Program-made: the position numbers and the translations under genes
The notes under the pieces: model-generated
The model's input: only the letters and a program-made list of their open reading frames with translations
Told to the model about the DNA's origin: nothing
Database searches by the model: none
Source of the DNA: an uncultured Oscillospiraceae bacterium
GTDB lineage: Bacteria > Bacillota > Clostridia > Oscillospirales > Ruminococcaceae
Reading direction: 5' to 3'
Assembly (NCBI GenBank): GCA_910587135.1
Contig: CAJULF010000007.1
Span: forward strand, 21,155-85,154
DNA: 64,000 nucleotides
In this document: positions 16,392-24,832 of the stretch, piece by piece
How the letters are laid out: every line of letters begins with the position of its first letter
Position numbering within the stretch: the stretch's first letter is position 1

Positions 16392-17585
16392 TTATTCCTC
16401 GCTTTCCTTGCTGTCTTCTTCCTCGCCGTCTTTCAAAGGTTCTTCCGCTGCGCTTTCGGATTTCACAGCGTCCTCCCCGTTTGGGTTTATATCCTCTCCA
16501 TATCCCCCGTCGGCATTGTCCTCGCTGTCGGAACCTTCCGAATCGTCGGCACCGTCCGCTTCAAGCTTTATATCCTCCGCGTCCCCCGCAAGAATGCTTG
16601 GCGCGGACTTCTCCTTTGCGGCGAGCTTGGCGGCTTTTTTGGCTTTGGCGGCTTCCTCGGCGGCAATGTCCTTTTCGGCAAGCTCCTTGCATGCTTCGGA
16701 GTTTACATAAAGAGGTATATTCTTCTTTTCGGTGACTATCTTGAACACTATCAGCAGTATTATAGCCGCCGCAAACGAAACCGCCGCCACGATCTGTGAT
16801 ATCCTGACGCTGCCAAGCATAAGGCTGTCGGTGCGAAGTCCCTCAATGAACGCTCTGCCCAGACCGTACCAGCCGATATACAGCAGTGCCACTTCCCCGT
16901 CGAAGCTGCGCAGCTTTTTGGAGTAAAAATGCAGAAATACAAATCCGACAAGACACCAGACGCTCTCATAAAGGAAGCAGGGGTGAACCAGCGCTCCCGC
17001 TTCTACCTCCTTGGAGATTATATCGCCCGTCATGCCGAATATCCAGTCGGGGTCGGTGACCGAGCCGTAGGCTTCTTGGTTGACGAAGTTGCCCCAGCGT
17101 CCTATGGTCTGCCCGATAAGAAATCCAAGCGAAGCCAAGTCGCACATGGCGAAAAAGTTGACCTTGCGTATCCTGCAGGCGGCAAATCCTACCAGAAAAG
17201 CTCCGATAATTCCGCCGTAAATGGCAAGTCCGCCATCGCGTATTCCCGTAAAGGTTGTGACAAAGGTGTAGTTTATCGGCGAGTTGGGGTCGAGGGTGGT
17301 GAAAACGCAGTAGTAAATTCTTGCGCAGAGAAATCCTCCAATAAGCGCCGCGAACACCACGTCGAAAACCCTGTCCTTGTTAAGTCCGAATTCCTTGGTG
17401 CGGTGCATAGCGTAGAAATACGCCAGAACCACTCCTATCGTGATGAGCACCCCATACCAGTAGATAGGTACGCCGAAAACCGTAAAGCCTCTGTAATAGT
17501 TGATTGCCACGCCGCCGAAGAGATTCGGAAATTCAAGCTCGATTTCCGTAAACTCCGAGGCAGCCGTACTGATTAAAGCTGTCAT
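16392..17585 (-). CDS. lgt: Prolipoprotein diacylglyceryl transferase with long acidic tail
   Basis: Transfers diacylglycerol from phosphatidylglycerol to the lipobox Cys of prelipoproteins, in the membrane. Seven membrane segments; YWYGVLITIGV, RDGGLAIYGGIIGA and the Lgt signature GRWGNFVNQEAYG are present. The 397-aa protein is about 100 residues longer than usual. After the last helix a Lys/Ala-rich stretch (EEAAKAKKAAKLAAKEK) leads to a very acidic Asp/Glu/Ser tail, presumably cytoplasmic and disordered. ATG preceded by GGAGG. It is in an operon with yfmF-yfmH upstream and folD downstream, and serves the several lipoproteins in this genome. Confidence 0.93.
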   Translation of the reverse strand: MTALISTAASEFTEIELEFPNLFGGVAINYYRGFTVFGVPIYWYGVLITIGVVLAYFYAMHRTKEFGLNKDRVFDVVFAALIGGFLCARIYYCVFTTLDPNSPINYTFVTTFTGIRDGGLAIYGGIIGAFLVGFAACRIRKVNFFAMCDLASLGFLIGQTIGRWGNFVNQEAYGSVTDPDWIFGMTGDIISKEVEAGALVHPCFLYESVWCLVGFVFLHFYSKKLRSFDGEVALLYIGWYGLGRAFIEGLRTDSLMLGSVRISQIVAAVSFAAAIILLIVFKIVTEKKNIPLYVNSEACKELAEKDIAAEEAAKAKKAAKLAAKEKSAPSILAGDAEDIKLEADGADDSEGSDSEDNADGGYGEDINPNGEDAVKSESAAEEPLKDGEEEDSKESEE

Positions 17586-17615
17586 TATTTCTTGTGTCCT
17601 CCGTAAGGGATTTAT

Positions 17616-17663
17616 GGCAATACCTTACAAAGCCCGAAGAGCGGTATTTGTGCGGTGTTGCCT
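17616..17663. repeat. R1 element, short internally deleted copy
   Basis: GGCAATACCTTACAAAGCCC and TTTGTGCGGTGTTGCC are the two ends of R1 with about 125 bp missing between them. It lies between yfmH and lgt. Confidence 0.65.
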
Positions 17664-17672
17664 ATACTTGAT

Positions 17673-18938
17673 TCATTCGGTCGGCATTATGACCGACAGG
17701 CAGACGTTTGTTTCGTCCAGCGCAAAGAGCTTCTCCAGCAGTCCGTCGTAAGTCATCGTTGCCAGAGTTTCGTACCCCGAAAATGGAGAAAGTCCCGCAA
17801 GCGCGGAGCTCGTCAGCGTTCCGACCATTCCGTTCACGTTGTTGCAGCCGAATATACCGTTCCCGTACATTGCTTTTTTAACGCGGCTGAATGTTTCCTT
17901 TGAGGGAGGATCGGCTTTGAAAGCGCGTATCTCCTTTTTTACCTCCGAAAGAACGTAGTCGGGGTCGTCGCTCTCGCCCATTATCATGGGGAGCATATAG
18001 CCCCTGCCCATAAACACGCTGTCGCTGAATTCACTGTTTATCATTCCCTCGCTTCTCATTCGGTTGTAGAAATCCGAGGTGCTTTCAAACATTATCTCAA
18101 ACAAAGCGTTGTAATACTGATATTCCTCCAAAGCCGCCTGACCGTCCGTATCGGGACGCTTGAAGCCGATAGCGAAAAGCGGCTTTGAAACGGGCATGCG
18201 CGTTTCCGTGCGGCTCTGTACCACGTTGGACGGCTCAGGCTCGCACACCGTCCTGAACTCCACACGTTCCCTCTTTTTAAGGCAGCGCTCGCAAACCTCT
18301 ATTACGCTGTCGGGATTGAAATTTCCCGCGACGCATAAAAACATATTTGAGGGATTGTAAAAGGTGTCATAAACGTCATACAGTATCTTGTCGGTTATCT
18401 CGGCGATACTCTCCGCCGTTCCCGCTATGTCGGTCTTGATGGGATTTTCCTTGTATACCCCCTTGAGCAGCTCCATTATGGTGCGCCAGTAGGGACTGTC
18501 CTGATACATGGTTATCTCCTGCTCGATTATGCCGCGCTCCTTTTCAACGGTTTCGGGGGTGAAGTAGGGGCTTTGCACAAAGTTCAGCAGTATCTCCAGA
18601 TTTTCCTCAAAATGGTCGGTGCAGGTGAAATAGTATACGGTGTGGTCGTAGCTTGTACCGGCGTTGCAGGAGGCTCCCGTTTTCGCGAAAAGCTCAAACG
18701 CGCCCTTTTCCTCGCTCTCAAACAGCTTGTGCTCCAGATAGTGCGCCGTGCCGTCGGGAATGGTTATCTTCACGCCGTCCTTTACATAACAGTTATCCTC
18801 CGACCCGAAGCGTACCGAAAACTGCGCGGTAACGGTGGAAAAGCCTTCCATGGGGCACATGAACACCGTTACTCCGCAGGGGTGGACATATTTTATGCAG
18901 TCCTCGTCGATTATATTGCTGTGTATCTTCTCGGTCAT
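17673..18938 (-). CDS. yfmH: M16-family peptidase YfmH
   Basis: 421-aa M16 (pitrilysin) metallopeptidase, the zinc-bearing half of the YfmF/YfmH pair; in Bacillus the equivalents are linked to EF-P modification. The inverted zinc motif HxxEH is intact (HYLEHKLF) and the downstream Glu is in GIIEQEITMYQDSP. The C-terminal M16 domain has the typical Arg/Tyr region (DFYNRMRSEGMI... GRGYMLPM). Its ATG overlaps the yfmF stop by 4 nt, so they are coupled. Next gene downstream is lgt. Confidence 0.88.
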   Translation of the reverse strand: MTEKIHSNIIDEDCIKYVHPCGVTVFMCPMEGFSTVTAQFSVRFGSEDNCYVKDGVKITIPDGTAHYLEHKLFESEEKGAFELFAKTGASCNAGTSYDHTVYYFTCTDHFEENLEILLNFVQSPYFTPETVEKERGIIEQEITMYQDSPYWRTIMELLKGVYKENPIKTDIAGTAESIAEITDKILYDVYDTFYNPSNMFLCVAGNFNPDSVIEVCERCLKKRERVEFRTVCEPEPSNVVQSRTETRMPVSKPLFAIGFKRPDTDGQAALEEYQYYNALFEIMFESTSDFYNRMRSEGMINSEFSDSVFMGRGYMLPMIMGESDDPDYVLSEVKKEIRAFKADPPSKETFSRVKKAMYGNGIFGCNNVNGMVGTLTSSALAGLSPFSGYETLATMTYDGLLEKLFALDETNVCLSVIMPTE

Positions 18939-20209
18939 TCTCCCGCCTCCTCTCCGCTAAGCGTGAATACGGTGTCCAGAGTGTACATCTTGCAGACAGC
19001 CTGAACCCTCTCCGCAGTAACGGCGCGTATTTTCTCAATATATTCCTCGGGAGTGATATACTCCTCGTCGTGAAGCTGCCCCATATACCAGTTGGCAATG
19101 CCGCCTACGGTATCGTAAACCGCGGGTATTCCGTCGATGACCTCCAGCTTTGCGCACTCCAGTTCCTCTTCGGTAACTCCGTTTTTGCATACGTCCTCTA
19201 TTTCCGCGAACACAGCCGCCTGAGTGCGCTCCGCGTTCTGCGGCTCAACTCCCGAGTATACCAGCAGTTCCTTGCTCAGACGGCGCGTAACGCTGCTGCA
19301 ATAATAGCACAGCGACTGCTTTTCGCGTATATTCTCAAAAAAGCGAGAGGTGGTCATTCCGCCGAGTATCATTCCCAGAAGTATGTTTGCGAATCGGTCG
19401 TCCGTATCGGGCGCTTTGAAATACATTCGCGTGATAGCCTGCTGCATGGGGAATTTTTCGGTGACATACTTTGGCTGTGGTTTAAGCGCGCTGGGTTTTG
19501 CGCATAGTGAACAGATTTCGCCGCGGTCTATCCCCGCAAAAGCCTCGCCGAGGATCTTTTCGGTCTCCGCGAAATCGCTTCTTCCCGACGCGTATATTTC
19601 AATATGCCCGCGCTCCAGCATTCTGCGGTAAGCCTTGTAGGCGCTTTCGGGCGTGACCTGCTCCGCCTGCTCGTGAGTTCCCTGAATAAGCTCGCTTGCC
19701 GGCTCGCCCTCATAGGCGATCCTTGCGCCGCGGTATCCCGCAAGACTGCGCTTGTCGTTTATGACGCTGTCGATCGAGTCGATAAGCTCGGTTCTCATAA
19801 GCCGTGTTATCTCCGCGTCGAAAGCTCCGTTTTTGGCATTGGGGCGGAGTATACATTCCGCGAGAAGCCGGCTGCCCTCGCGCTCCAGCTTTTCGCCCTC
19901 CAGCGCGAAGCGGTCGTCGGGAAGCCATATGCTTACAGAAGAATAGCGGCGTCTGCCGTTGAAGTCGATCTTATTTTCCAGCCACGCGCCGTAAAGCTCC
20001 ATACAGTAGGAATGGAGCTTCTGCCTGCTTGGGTACTTTTCACAGCAGTCCGTCAGCAGATAGGGAACTATCGCGTAGTCGGAGCGGCTTAAGTCGTCGA
20101 AATCGGTAATGAATGCGACGTTGATGTAGTTGGACTTGAACCGCTTATCAACGATGCGGTTAAACCATATGCCGTCGCCGAGTTGTTTTCTCTCGAAAAT
20201 TTCAATCAG
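18935..20209 (-). CDS. yfmF: M16-family inactive partner YfmF, unusual start
   Basis: The first ATG in frame (20002) begins at MELYGA, in the middle of the first domain. The frame is open upstream and encodes typical family sequence (LIEIFERKQLGDGIWFNRIV... TDFDDLSRSD), back to a stop just beyond 20236. In that stretch there is no ATG, GTG or TTG; the best candidates are CTG at 20209 (AAAGGA directly before it) or ATT at 20206/20200. That gives about 424 aa, the usual family length. It lacks HxxEH, as expected for the non-catalytic partner. An R6-like repeat touches this 5' end. Confidence 0.8.
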   Translation of the reverse strand: MIEIFERKQLGDGIWFNRIVDKRFKSNYINVAFITDFDDLSRSDYAIVPYLLTDCCEKYPSRQKLHSYCMELYGAWLENKIDFNGRRRYSSVSIWLPDDRFALEGEKLEREGSRLLAECILRPNAKNGAFDAEITRLMRTELIDSIDSVINDKRSLAGYRGARIAYEGEPASELIQGTHEQAEQVTPESAYKAYRRMLERGHIEIYASGRSDFAETEKILGEAFAGIDRGEICSLCAKPSALKPQPKYVTEKFPMQQAITRMYFKAPDTDDRFANILLGMILGGMTTSRFFENIREKQSLCYYCSSVTRRLSKELLVYSGVEPQNAERTQAAVFAEIEDVCKNGVTEEELECAKLEVIDGIPAVYDTVGGIANWYMGQLHDEEYITPEEYIEKIRAVTAERVQAVCKMYTLDTVFTLSGEEAGE

Positions 20210-20221
20210 TCCTTTGCTGTT

Positions 20222-20430
20222 AGAATTCAGAACCTGTCCCCATAGCCCTTAACGCTTGGGCTGCGAAGCAAATTTTGTTGATATCAAAAAAATTCGCGGG
20301 CATACCGTATGCGCGCCGTGAATTCTTGACGCGGGAGGTGCGCTGAGCGGCTTTGAAGACAAGTTGACAGAGGAAAGAGACAGGCAAGGGCAAGACCCGG
20401 CAGGTCTCCTTACTTCTCGCCTCTAACTTC
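20222..20430. repeat. R6-like repeat element forming the yfmF leader
   Basis: The left part AGAACCTGTCCCCATAGCCC...GCTTGGGCTGCGAAGCAAATTTTG matches the end of the R6 copy at 28163. The element occupies almost the whole untranslated leader of the yfmF operon. Confidence 0.6.
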
Positions 20431-20435
20431 TTTAT

Positions 20436-20463
20436 ACTATAGTATAACATATTTCATTGTCAA
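20436..20463 (-). promoter_or_regulatory. Promoter of the yfmF-yfmH-lgt-folD operon
   Basis: Minus strand: TTGACA (20458-20463), 16 nt, TATAGT (20436-20441). It lies upstream of the repeat-derived leader. Confidence 0.6.
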
Positions 20464-20499
20464 TTTCCATAACTTTAATGTGAAAATTAGAAAAAAACG

Positions 20500-20630
20500 C
20501 AAAAAAAAGAGCCGTAACGGCTCGGTGCGGGATAACCCGCGAAAGAAATCAAATTATTATGTGTAGAACAAAAGAAAGGAGACAACTAAACAAAACAAAT
20601 AAATGGAGGTTCCATCTTTATTTGTTCAAT
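20500..20630 (-). ncRNA. Candidate small RNA with anti-Shine-Dalgarno segments
   Basis: A short minus-strand unit of about 128 nt lies between a consensus promoter and a clear intrinsic terminator. Predicted elements in order: a 5' hairpin (CAAATAAA with TTTATTTG, inner TGGA/TCCA, loop ACC), a CU-rich open stretch GTTGTCTCCTTTCTTTTG, a GCGGG-TTAT-CCCGC hairpin, and a GAGCCG-TTA-CGGCTC terminator followed by eight T. ACCTCC in the first hairpin and CTCCTTTC in the open stretch are complementary to Shine-Dalgarno sequences. No credible open frame. No known RNA family was recognised. Confidence 0.6.
20501..20523 (-). terminator. Terminator of the candidate small RNA
   Basis: Minus strand: 6-bp stem (20518-20523 with 20509-20514), 3-nt loop, then eight T (20508-20501). 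Confidence 0.85.
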
Positions 20631-20633
20631 TAT

Positions 20634-20662
20634 ATTATACATTGTCTTGTTAGTTTTGTCAA
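20634..20662 (-). promoter_or_regulatory. Consensus promoter of the candidate small RNA
   Basis: Minus strand: perfect TTGACA (20657-20662), exactly 17 nt, perfect TATAAT (20634-20639). Predicted start of transcription about 20627. Confidence 0.8.
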
Positions 20663-20979
20663 TAAGGTTTGAAAAAGTTTTTGAGTTTTGTGCAATTTTT
20701 ACAGTTTTGACACGCGCTGTTTGACGTGAGATTGCATAAACAAACACAAAATTGTAATAAAATGTAATAAAATTCGATAACAATTACTGTTACTGTGTGT
20801 CATTTTTGACATTTTGTATATGTTTGAACATGATGTAAATGTCATTTTGACAATTGATAAGGGACATTTGATCAAAAAATCGAGATAGACGGACTGTAAA
20901 TTTGCACGTGATTGTCAAAAATTGTATTACCTACAAACCCACAGGCTTTTTTTCGTTAAAATTCACAAACAAAAAAGTG
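20663..20979. other. AT-rich divergent intergenic region
   Basis: About 320 bp of AT-rich sequence between the small-RNA promoter (minus) and the Rrf2 promoter (plus). Several TGACA/TTGTCA half-sites recur (for example around 20790-20860 and 20910), which might be binding sites. No gene seen. Confidence 0.4.
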
Positions 20980-21008
20980 TTGAAAACCTACCGTAGCCGT
21001 GGTATAAT
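20980..21008 (+). promoter_or_regulatory. Promoter of the Rrf2 regulator gene
   Basis: TTGAAA (20980-20985), 17 nt, TATAAT (21003-21008). It leaves a leader of about 285 nt, most of it an R3 repeat. Confidence 0.7.
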
Positions 21009-21029
21009 AGAGTAAAACGATAAAAACCA

Positions 21030-21297
21030 TAGTTGGAACAGCTGAAGTGCATTACTATTTAATGCGGCGAGAAGCGCGGCGCTCATGTCAGACCAACATA
21101 ACGCCCGCGCGGTAATTTTCCGTAAGCCGCTGTGTAAAGAGGAGCGAAGCGGGGTTTGTGCAACAGTTGCGCGGTTGTATGTGGTATTGTGTTGCTTTTT
21201 GCGCAAAACTCCGCGGAACTGAGCTTTCACGGCAAAACAGCGCGAATGCCGCGAAGCGGCCTCGCAGCGGTGCGGAAAATTCAAATTTACTAAGGAG
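21030..21297 (+). repeat. R3 repeat element upstream of the Rrf2 gene
   Basis: Shares GTGCAACAGTTGCGCGGTTG, CTGAGCTTTCACGGC and GTGCGGAAAATTCAAATT with the copy at 43215-43475. Its right end runs straight into TAAGGAG, the ribosome site of the Rrf2 gene. Confidence 0.75.
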
Positions 21298-21302
21298 AAA
21301 AA

Positions 21303-21752
21303 ATGAAGATTTCTACTAAGGGGCGCTACGCGCTCAGAATGCTGCTTGATCTTGCGCAGCACTCAACCGAAGGCTCGGAAGCGGCGGGGCAGTATATCGC
21401 GCTTAAGGATATAGCCGCGCGTCAGAACATATCGAAAAAGTATCTGGAGCAGATCGTGCCGCTGCTGAACAAGGCGGAGCTTCTGCGGACCAACCGCGGA
21501 TTTCAAGGGGGATATCTTCTGGCGAAGCCGCCGGAGAAATACACTGTCGGCGAGATACTTAGGGTGACTGAGGGCAGCCTTTGCCCTGTGAGCTGCCTTC
21601 GGCAGGACGGAGCGGCATGTCCGAGAAGTGCGGACTGCATGACGCTTCCCGTGTGGGACGGGCTGTATAAGGTTATAAACGAGTATCTTGACGGGGTAAC
21701 GCTGAGGGATATATTGGATCAGTCCTCGGCGGGAAATAATTTCAGCATTTAG
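21303..21752 (+). CDS. Rrf2-family transcriptional regulator, IscR-like
   Basis: 149 aa. N-terminal winged helix (MKISTKGRYALRMLLDLA... IAARQNISKKYLEQIVPLL; wing RGFQGGYLLAKPP) followed by a cysteine cluster Cys94, Cys98, Cys106 and Cys112, the place where IscR-type proteins bind an Fe-S cluster. It probably senses Fe-S status and controls Fe-S genes such as the suf pair (about 29 kb away) or nadA next to it (NadA is an Fe-S enzyme). The ribosome site TAAGGAG is at the end of an R3 repeat. Confidence 0.88.
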   Translation: MKISTKGRYALRMLLDLAQHSTEGSEAAGQYIALKDIAARQNISKKYLEQIVPLLNKAELLRTNRGFQGGYLLAKPPEKYTVGEILRVTEGSLCPVSCLRQDGAACPRSADCMTLPVWDGLYKVINEYLDGVTLRDILDQSSAGNNFSI

Positions 21753-21764
21753 CCGCGCAGCAAA

Positions 21765-21937
21765 GCAACGCCGAAAAAGAGCAACATTTCGCCCACGCAG
21801 GAAATTTTTCGCAAACCGTCGGAAAAGCGTAATGTAACGGAGCGCAGCGAAGTGGAGTGGAGCTTTTACGGCGAGTTAGCGCAAACGACGCATAGCGTCG
21901 CTTGCAGCGGTGCGTAAAATTTCAAATTAAAATAAGG
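21765..21937 (+). repeat. R3 repeat element upstream of nadA
   Basis: Starts around GCAACGCCGAAAAAGAGC and includes CGCCCACGCAGGAAATTTTTCG. Its right end GCGTAAAATTTCAAATTAAAATAAGGAG supplies the nadA ribosome site. Confidence 0.7.
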
Positions 21938-21948
21938 AGTTCGATTTT

Positions 21949-22866
21949 ATGATAAAGGATATACAAGAGCGCATAGCTCAACTTAAAAAGGAAAAGGACG
22001 TCTGCATACTGGCACACTGCTACCAGTCGCATGATATTCTGGAGGTCGCGGATTATGTTGGCGACAGCTTCGGGCTTGCGCAAAAAGCGGCGAAAGCGGA
22101 GGCGGGGACGGTGATGATGTGCGGTGTGCGCTTCATGGCGGAAACCTGTAAGATATTGTCGCCCGAAAAGCGCATTCTGCTTCCTAAGAGCGACGCCGGC
22201 TGCCCCATGGCGGAACAGCTTGACGTTGATATGCTGGCGCAGCTGAAGGAGCGCTATCCCGACCACGCGGTGGTGGCTTACATAAATACCACGGCAGAGC
22301 TGAAAACGCTCTGCGATGTGTGCGTTACATCTTCCTCGGCGGCAAAGATCATCAAGAACATGGACGCGGATAAAATACTGTTTATTCCCGATTGTAATCT
22401 GGGCGGCTACATAGCAAAGCAGGTGCCCGAAAAGGAAATAAAGCTGATAAACGGCGGCTGTCCTACTCACGCTAAGATAACCAAAAGAGAGGTCGAAGCG
22501 GCAAAGGCGGCGCACCCCGAAGCTCTGTTTCTGGTTCACCCCGAGTGTATTGCGGAGGTGACGGCGCTTGCGGATTTTGTCGGCAGCACAACCGAGATCA
22601 TGGATTACGCTAAGGAAAGCGAAGCGAAATCTTTTATTATCGGAACGGAAAACAGCATCGTGCAGCACCTCGGCATAGAGTGTTCCGATAAGAGGTTCTA
22701 TCCGCTGTCAAAGGATCTGGTGTGCCACAATATGAAACTCACGACAATAGCGGACGTGCTGCACTGCCTTGAGGGAACCGACGGCGAGGAGATAGCACTC
22801 GACGAGGATATCCGTCTTGGGGCTAAGCGCTGCATTGACGAAATGCTGAGGCTCGGCAATGGATAA
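21949..22866 (+). CDS. nadA: Quinolinate synthase A
   Basis: Condenses iminoaspartate with dihydroxyacetone phosphate to quinolinate using a 4Fe-4S cluster; first committed part of NAD synthesis. 305 aa, normal length. The three cluster cysteines are visible in AGCPMA (Cys85), GGCPTH and LVCHNMK; ILAHCYQSHDI and CGVRFMAET are also family motifs. No nadB or nadC is nearby. The stop overlaps the mnmA start by 8 nt. The neighbouring Rrf2 regulator fits an Fe-S link. Confidence 0.95.
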   Translation: MIKDIQERIAQLKKEKDVCILAHCYQSHDILEVADYVGDSFGLAQKAAKAEAGTVMMCGVRFMAETCKILSPEKRILLPKSDAGCPMAEQLDVDMLAQLKERYPDHAVVAYINTTAELKTLCDVCVTSSSAAKIIKNMDADKILFIPDCNLGGYIAKQVPEKEIKLINGGCPTHAKITKREVEAAKAAHPEALFLVHPECIAEVTALADFVGSTTEIMDYAKESEAKSFIIGTENSIVQHLGIECSDKRFYPLSKDLVCHNMKLTTIADVLHCLEGTDGEEIALDEDIRLGAKRCIDEMLRLGNG

Positions 22867-23962
22867 GCGGAAGGCACTGATAGCCATGAGCGGCGGCGTG
22901 GACAGTTCCGTCGCGGCGGCGCTTATGCTTGAAGCGGGATTTGACTGCATAGGCGTTACCATGAAGCTGCATGGCGGTGGCGGTACATATTCCGAAAAAT
23001 CCTGCTGCACCGCTTCCGACGCGGAGGACGCGCGCGGGGTCTGCGCAAGGCTTGGCATGAAATATTATGTTTTCGATTTTTCCGCGGACTTTGAAGAGCG
23101 GGTCATACGCCGTTTTGCGGAAGCCTACGAAAACGGGCTTACGCCGAATCCCTGCATTGACTGCAACCGTTTTCTCAAATTTGACAGACTGTACCGCCGC
23201 GCGGAGGAGCTGGGCTGCGATTTTATAGTTACGGGACATTACGCGCGGATAGATTTCGATGAAAAGAGCGGACGGTGGCTGCTGAAAAAATCCCTTAATG
23301 CCGCCAAGGATCAGACATATGTGCTGTATTCGCTTACGCAGGAGCAGCTTGAGCATACCCGATTCCCGCTTGGAAATTTCACGGGCAAAGAAGAGGTAAG
23401 GGCACTTGCCCATAAGCTCGACTTGATAAATGCCGCCAAGCGGGACAGCCAGGATATCTGCTTTGTTCCCGACGGTGACTACGCGGAATTTATACGGCGG
23501 TACTCGGGTAAGGATTACCCACGCGGCAGCTTTGTTGATAAAAGCGGGAATGTTCTGGGGGAGCACAAGGGAATAATTCACTATACCATAGGTCAGCGCA
23601 AGGGTCTGGGGCTGTCGTTTCCCGAGCCGATGTATGTCTGCGAAAAAAATACCGCGGACAACACCGTAATCCTCGCACCCGAAATGGAGCTGTATTCCCG
23701 CACGCTTATCGCGAACGATTTCAACTGGATATCCCGCGAAGGCGCTCCCGAAAAGCCGCTGAGAGTATGGGGCAAGACCCGTTACAGCGCAAGGGAGGCT
23801 CCCGCATATGCCGAGGCTTCCGCGGGCGGAGTGAAAATCACCTTTGACGAGCCGCAGCGGGCGGTCACCGCGGGACAGGCGGTGGTGCTGTACGACGGGG
23901 ATACTGTCGTAGGCGGAGGTACTATAATAAAGACCGAAAACGGAGGAAAAACAACATGGTGA
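22859..23962 (+). CDS. mnmA: tRNA-specific 2-thiouridylase
   Basis: Inserts sulfur at C2 of U34 in tRNA Lys/Glu/Gln. 367 aa. The ATP pyrophosphatase motif is SGGVDSSVAAALML near the N-terminus; the two catalytic cysteines are in NPCIDCNRFLKF and SQDICFVPDG. The C-terminal beta-barrel (HYTIGQRKGLG... RYSARE... AVTAGQAVVLYDGD) is complete. It overlaps nadA upstream and ung downstream (7 nt), indicating a three-gene operon. Gln-tRNA(CTG) in this window is not its main target class. Confidence 0.95.
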   Translation: MDKRKALIAMSGGVDSSVAAALMLEAGFDCIGVTMKLHGGGGTYSEKSCCTASDAEDARGVCARLGMKYYVFDFSADFEERVIRRFAEAYENGLTPNPCIDCNRFLKFDRLYRRAEELGCDFIVTGHYARIDFDEKSGRWLLKKSLNAAKDQTYVLYSLTQEQLEHTRFPLGNFTGKEEVRALAHKLDLINAAKRDSQDICFVPDGDYAEFIRRYSGKDYPRGSFVDKSGNVLGEHKGIIHYTIGQRKGLGLSFPEPMYVCEKNTADNTVILAPEMELYSRTLIANDFNWISREGAPEKPLRVWGKTRYSAREAPAYAEASAGGVKITFDEPQRAVTAGQAVVLYDGDTVVGGGTIIKTENGGKTTW

Positions 23963-24627
23963 ACATTGGAAACGAATGGGACGATTTACTTGCTGACGAG
24001 TTTAAAAAGGAGTACTACCTTAAACTCAGGGAATTTCTGAAAAGCGAATACAATTCCAGACGCATCTATCCGCCTATGGACGATATCTTCAACGCGCTGC
24101 GCTACACCCCTTACAGCAGTGTGAGGGCGGTTATTCTGGGGCAGGATCCTTACCACGGCGCGGGGCAGGCGCACGGGCTGTGCTTTTCCGTTAAAAAGGG
24201 AGTCGCGCCGCCGCCCTCTCTGCAAAATATTTTTAAAGAGATCAATACCGATCTGGGAATACCCGCGCCCCATCACGGGGAGCTTACCGATTGGGCAAAA
24301 AGCGGAGTGCTGCTGCTCAACACCACGCTGACCGTACGCGAGGGCATGGCGAACAGTCACCGCGGACAGGGCTGGGAAATATTCACCGACAGGATAGTGG
24401 AGCTGCTCAACGAGCGCGAGCAGCCGATAGTGTTCCTGCTGTGGGGCGGGAACGCGCGCAGCAAAGCAAAGCTGATAAAAAATCCCGCGCATCTGGTATT
24501 GCAGTGCGCTCACCCAAGCCCTCTGTCTGCCTATAACGGATTTTTCGGCTGCAAGCATTTCTCAAAGGCAAACGAGTTCCTGCGCGAGCATGGAATGTCG
24601 GAAATAAACTGGGCGATAAGCGACTGA
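23956..24627 (+). CDS. ung: Uracil-DNA glycosylase
   Basis: Removes uracil from DNA in base excision repair. 223 aa, normal for family 1. Key motifs are the catalytic GQDPYHGAGQAHGLCFSV (Asp and uracil-binding Tyr), LLLNTTLTV and the HPSPLSAYNGFFGCKHFSKAN loop. Last gene of the nadA-mnmA-ung operon; an R1 element follows directly. Confidence 0.96.
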   Translation: MVNIGNEWDDLLADEFKKEYYLKLREFLKSEYNSRRIYPPMDDIFNALRYTPYSSVRAVILGQDPYHGAGQAHGLCFSVKKGVAPPPSLQNIFKEINTDLGIPAPHHGELTDWAKSGVLLLNTTLTVREGMANSHRGQGWEIFTDRIVELLNEREQPIVFLLWGGNARSKAKLIKNPAHLVLQCAHPSPLSAYNGFFGCKHFSKANEFLREHGMSEINWAISD

Positions 24628-24631
24628 TATA

Positions 24632-24808
24632 AAGGCAGCACCGCACAAAGTCCGTGCTTCGCGCTTTGTATGCATCTTGCTTGAATATTTTCCGTCATTT
24701 TGCACAAGTTTTCTTTGGCAGGCGTCATCCCGACGGCGTCGAGCCTGTACAATCCGATGAAAAATCTTACGGCGTAACCTGCGAACAAGCTTTGCGCGGT
24801 GTTGCCTA
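24632..24808. repeat. R1 miniature inverted-repeat element, copy 2
   Basis: About 177 bp in the same orientation as copy 1, from AAGGCAGCACCGCACAAAG to GCGCGGTGTTGCCT. More diverged internally (the internal palindrome is imperfect). Confidence 0.85.
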
Positions 24809-24832
24809 AAATTTACGAAAGGGGAAAACGGT

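Noticed and set aside
20220..20450. A 76-codon minus frame ahead of yfmF
   Set aside because: Its ATG overlaps the promoter and it is mostly repeat sequence. It may be translated as a leader, but I do not call it a gene.
20597..20650. Short plus-strand peptide (MEVPSL...) opposite the small RNA
   Set aside because: Only 16 codons, with the ribosome-like AAAGGAG over 20 nt away. The minus-strand promoter and terminator fit an RNA gene far better.
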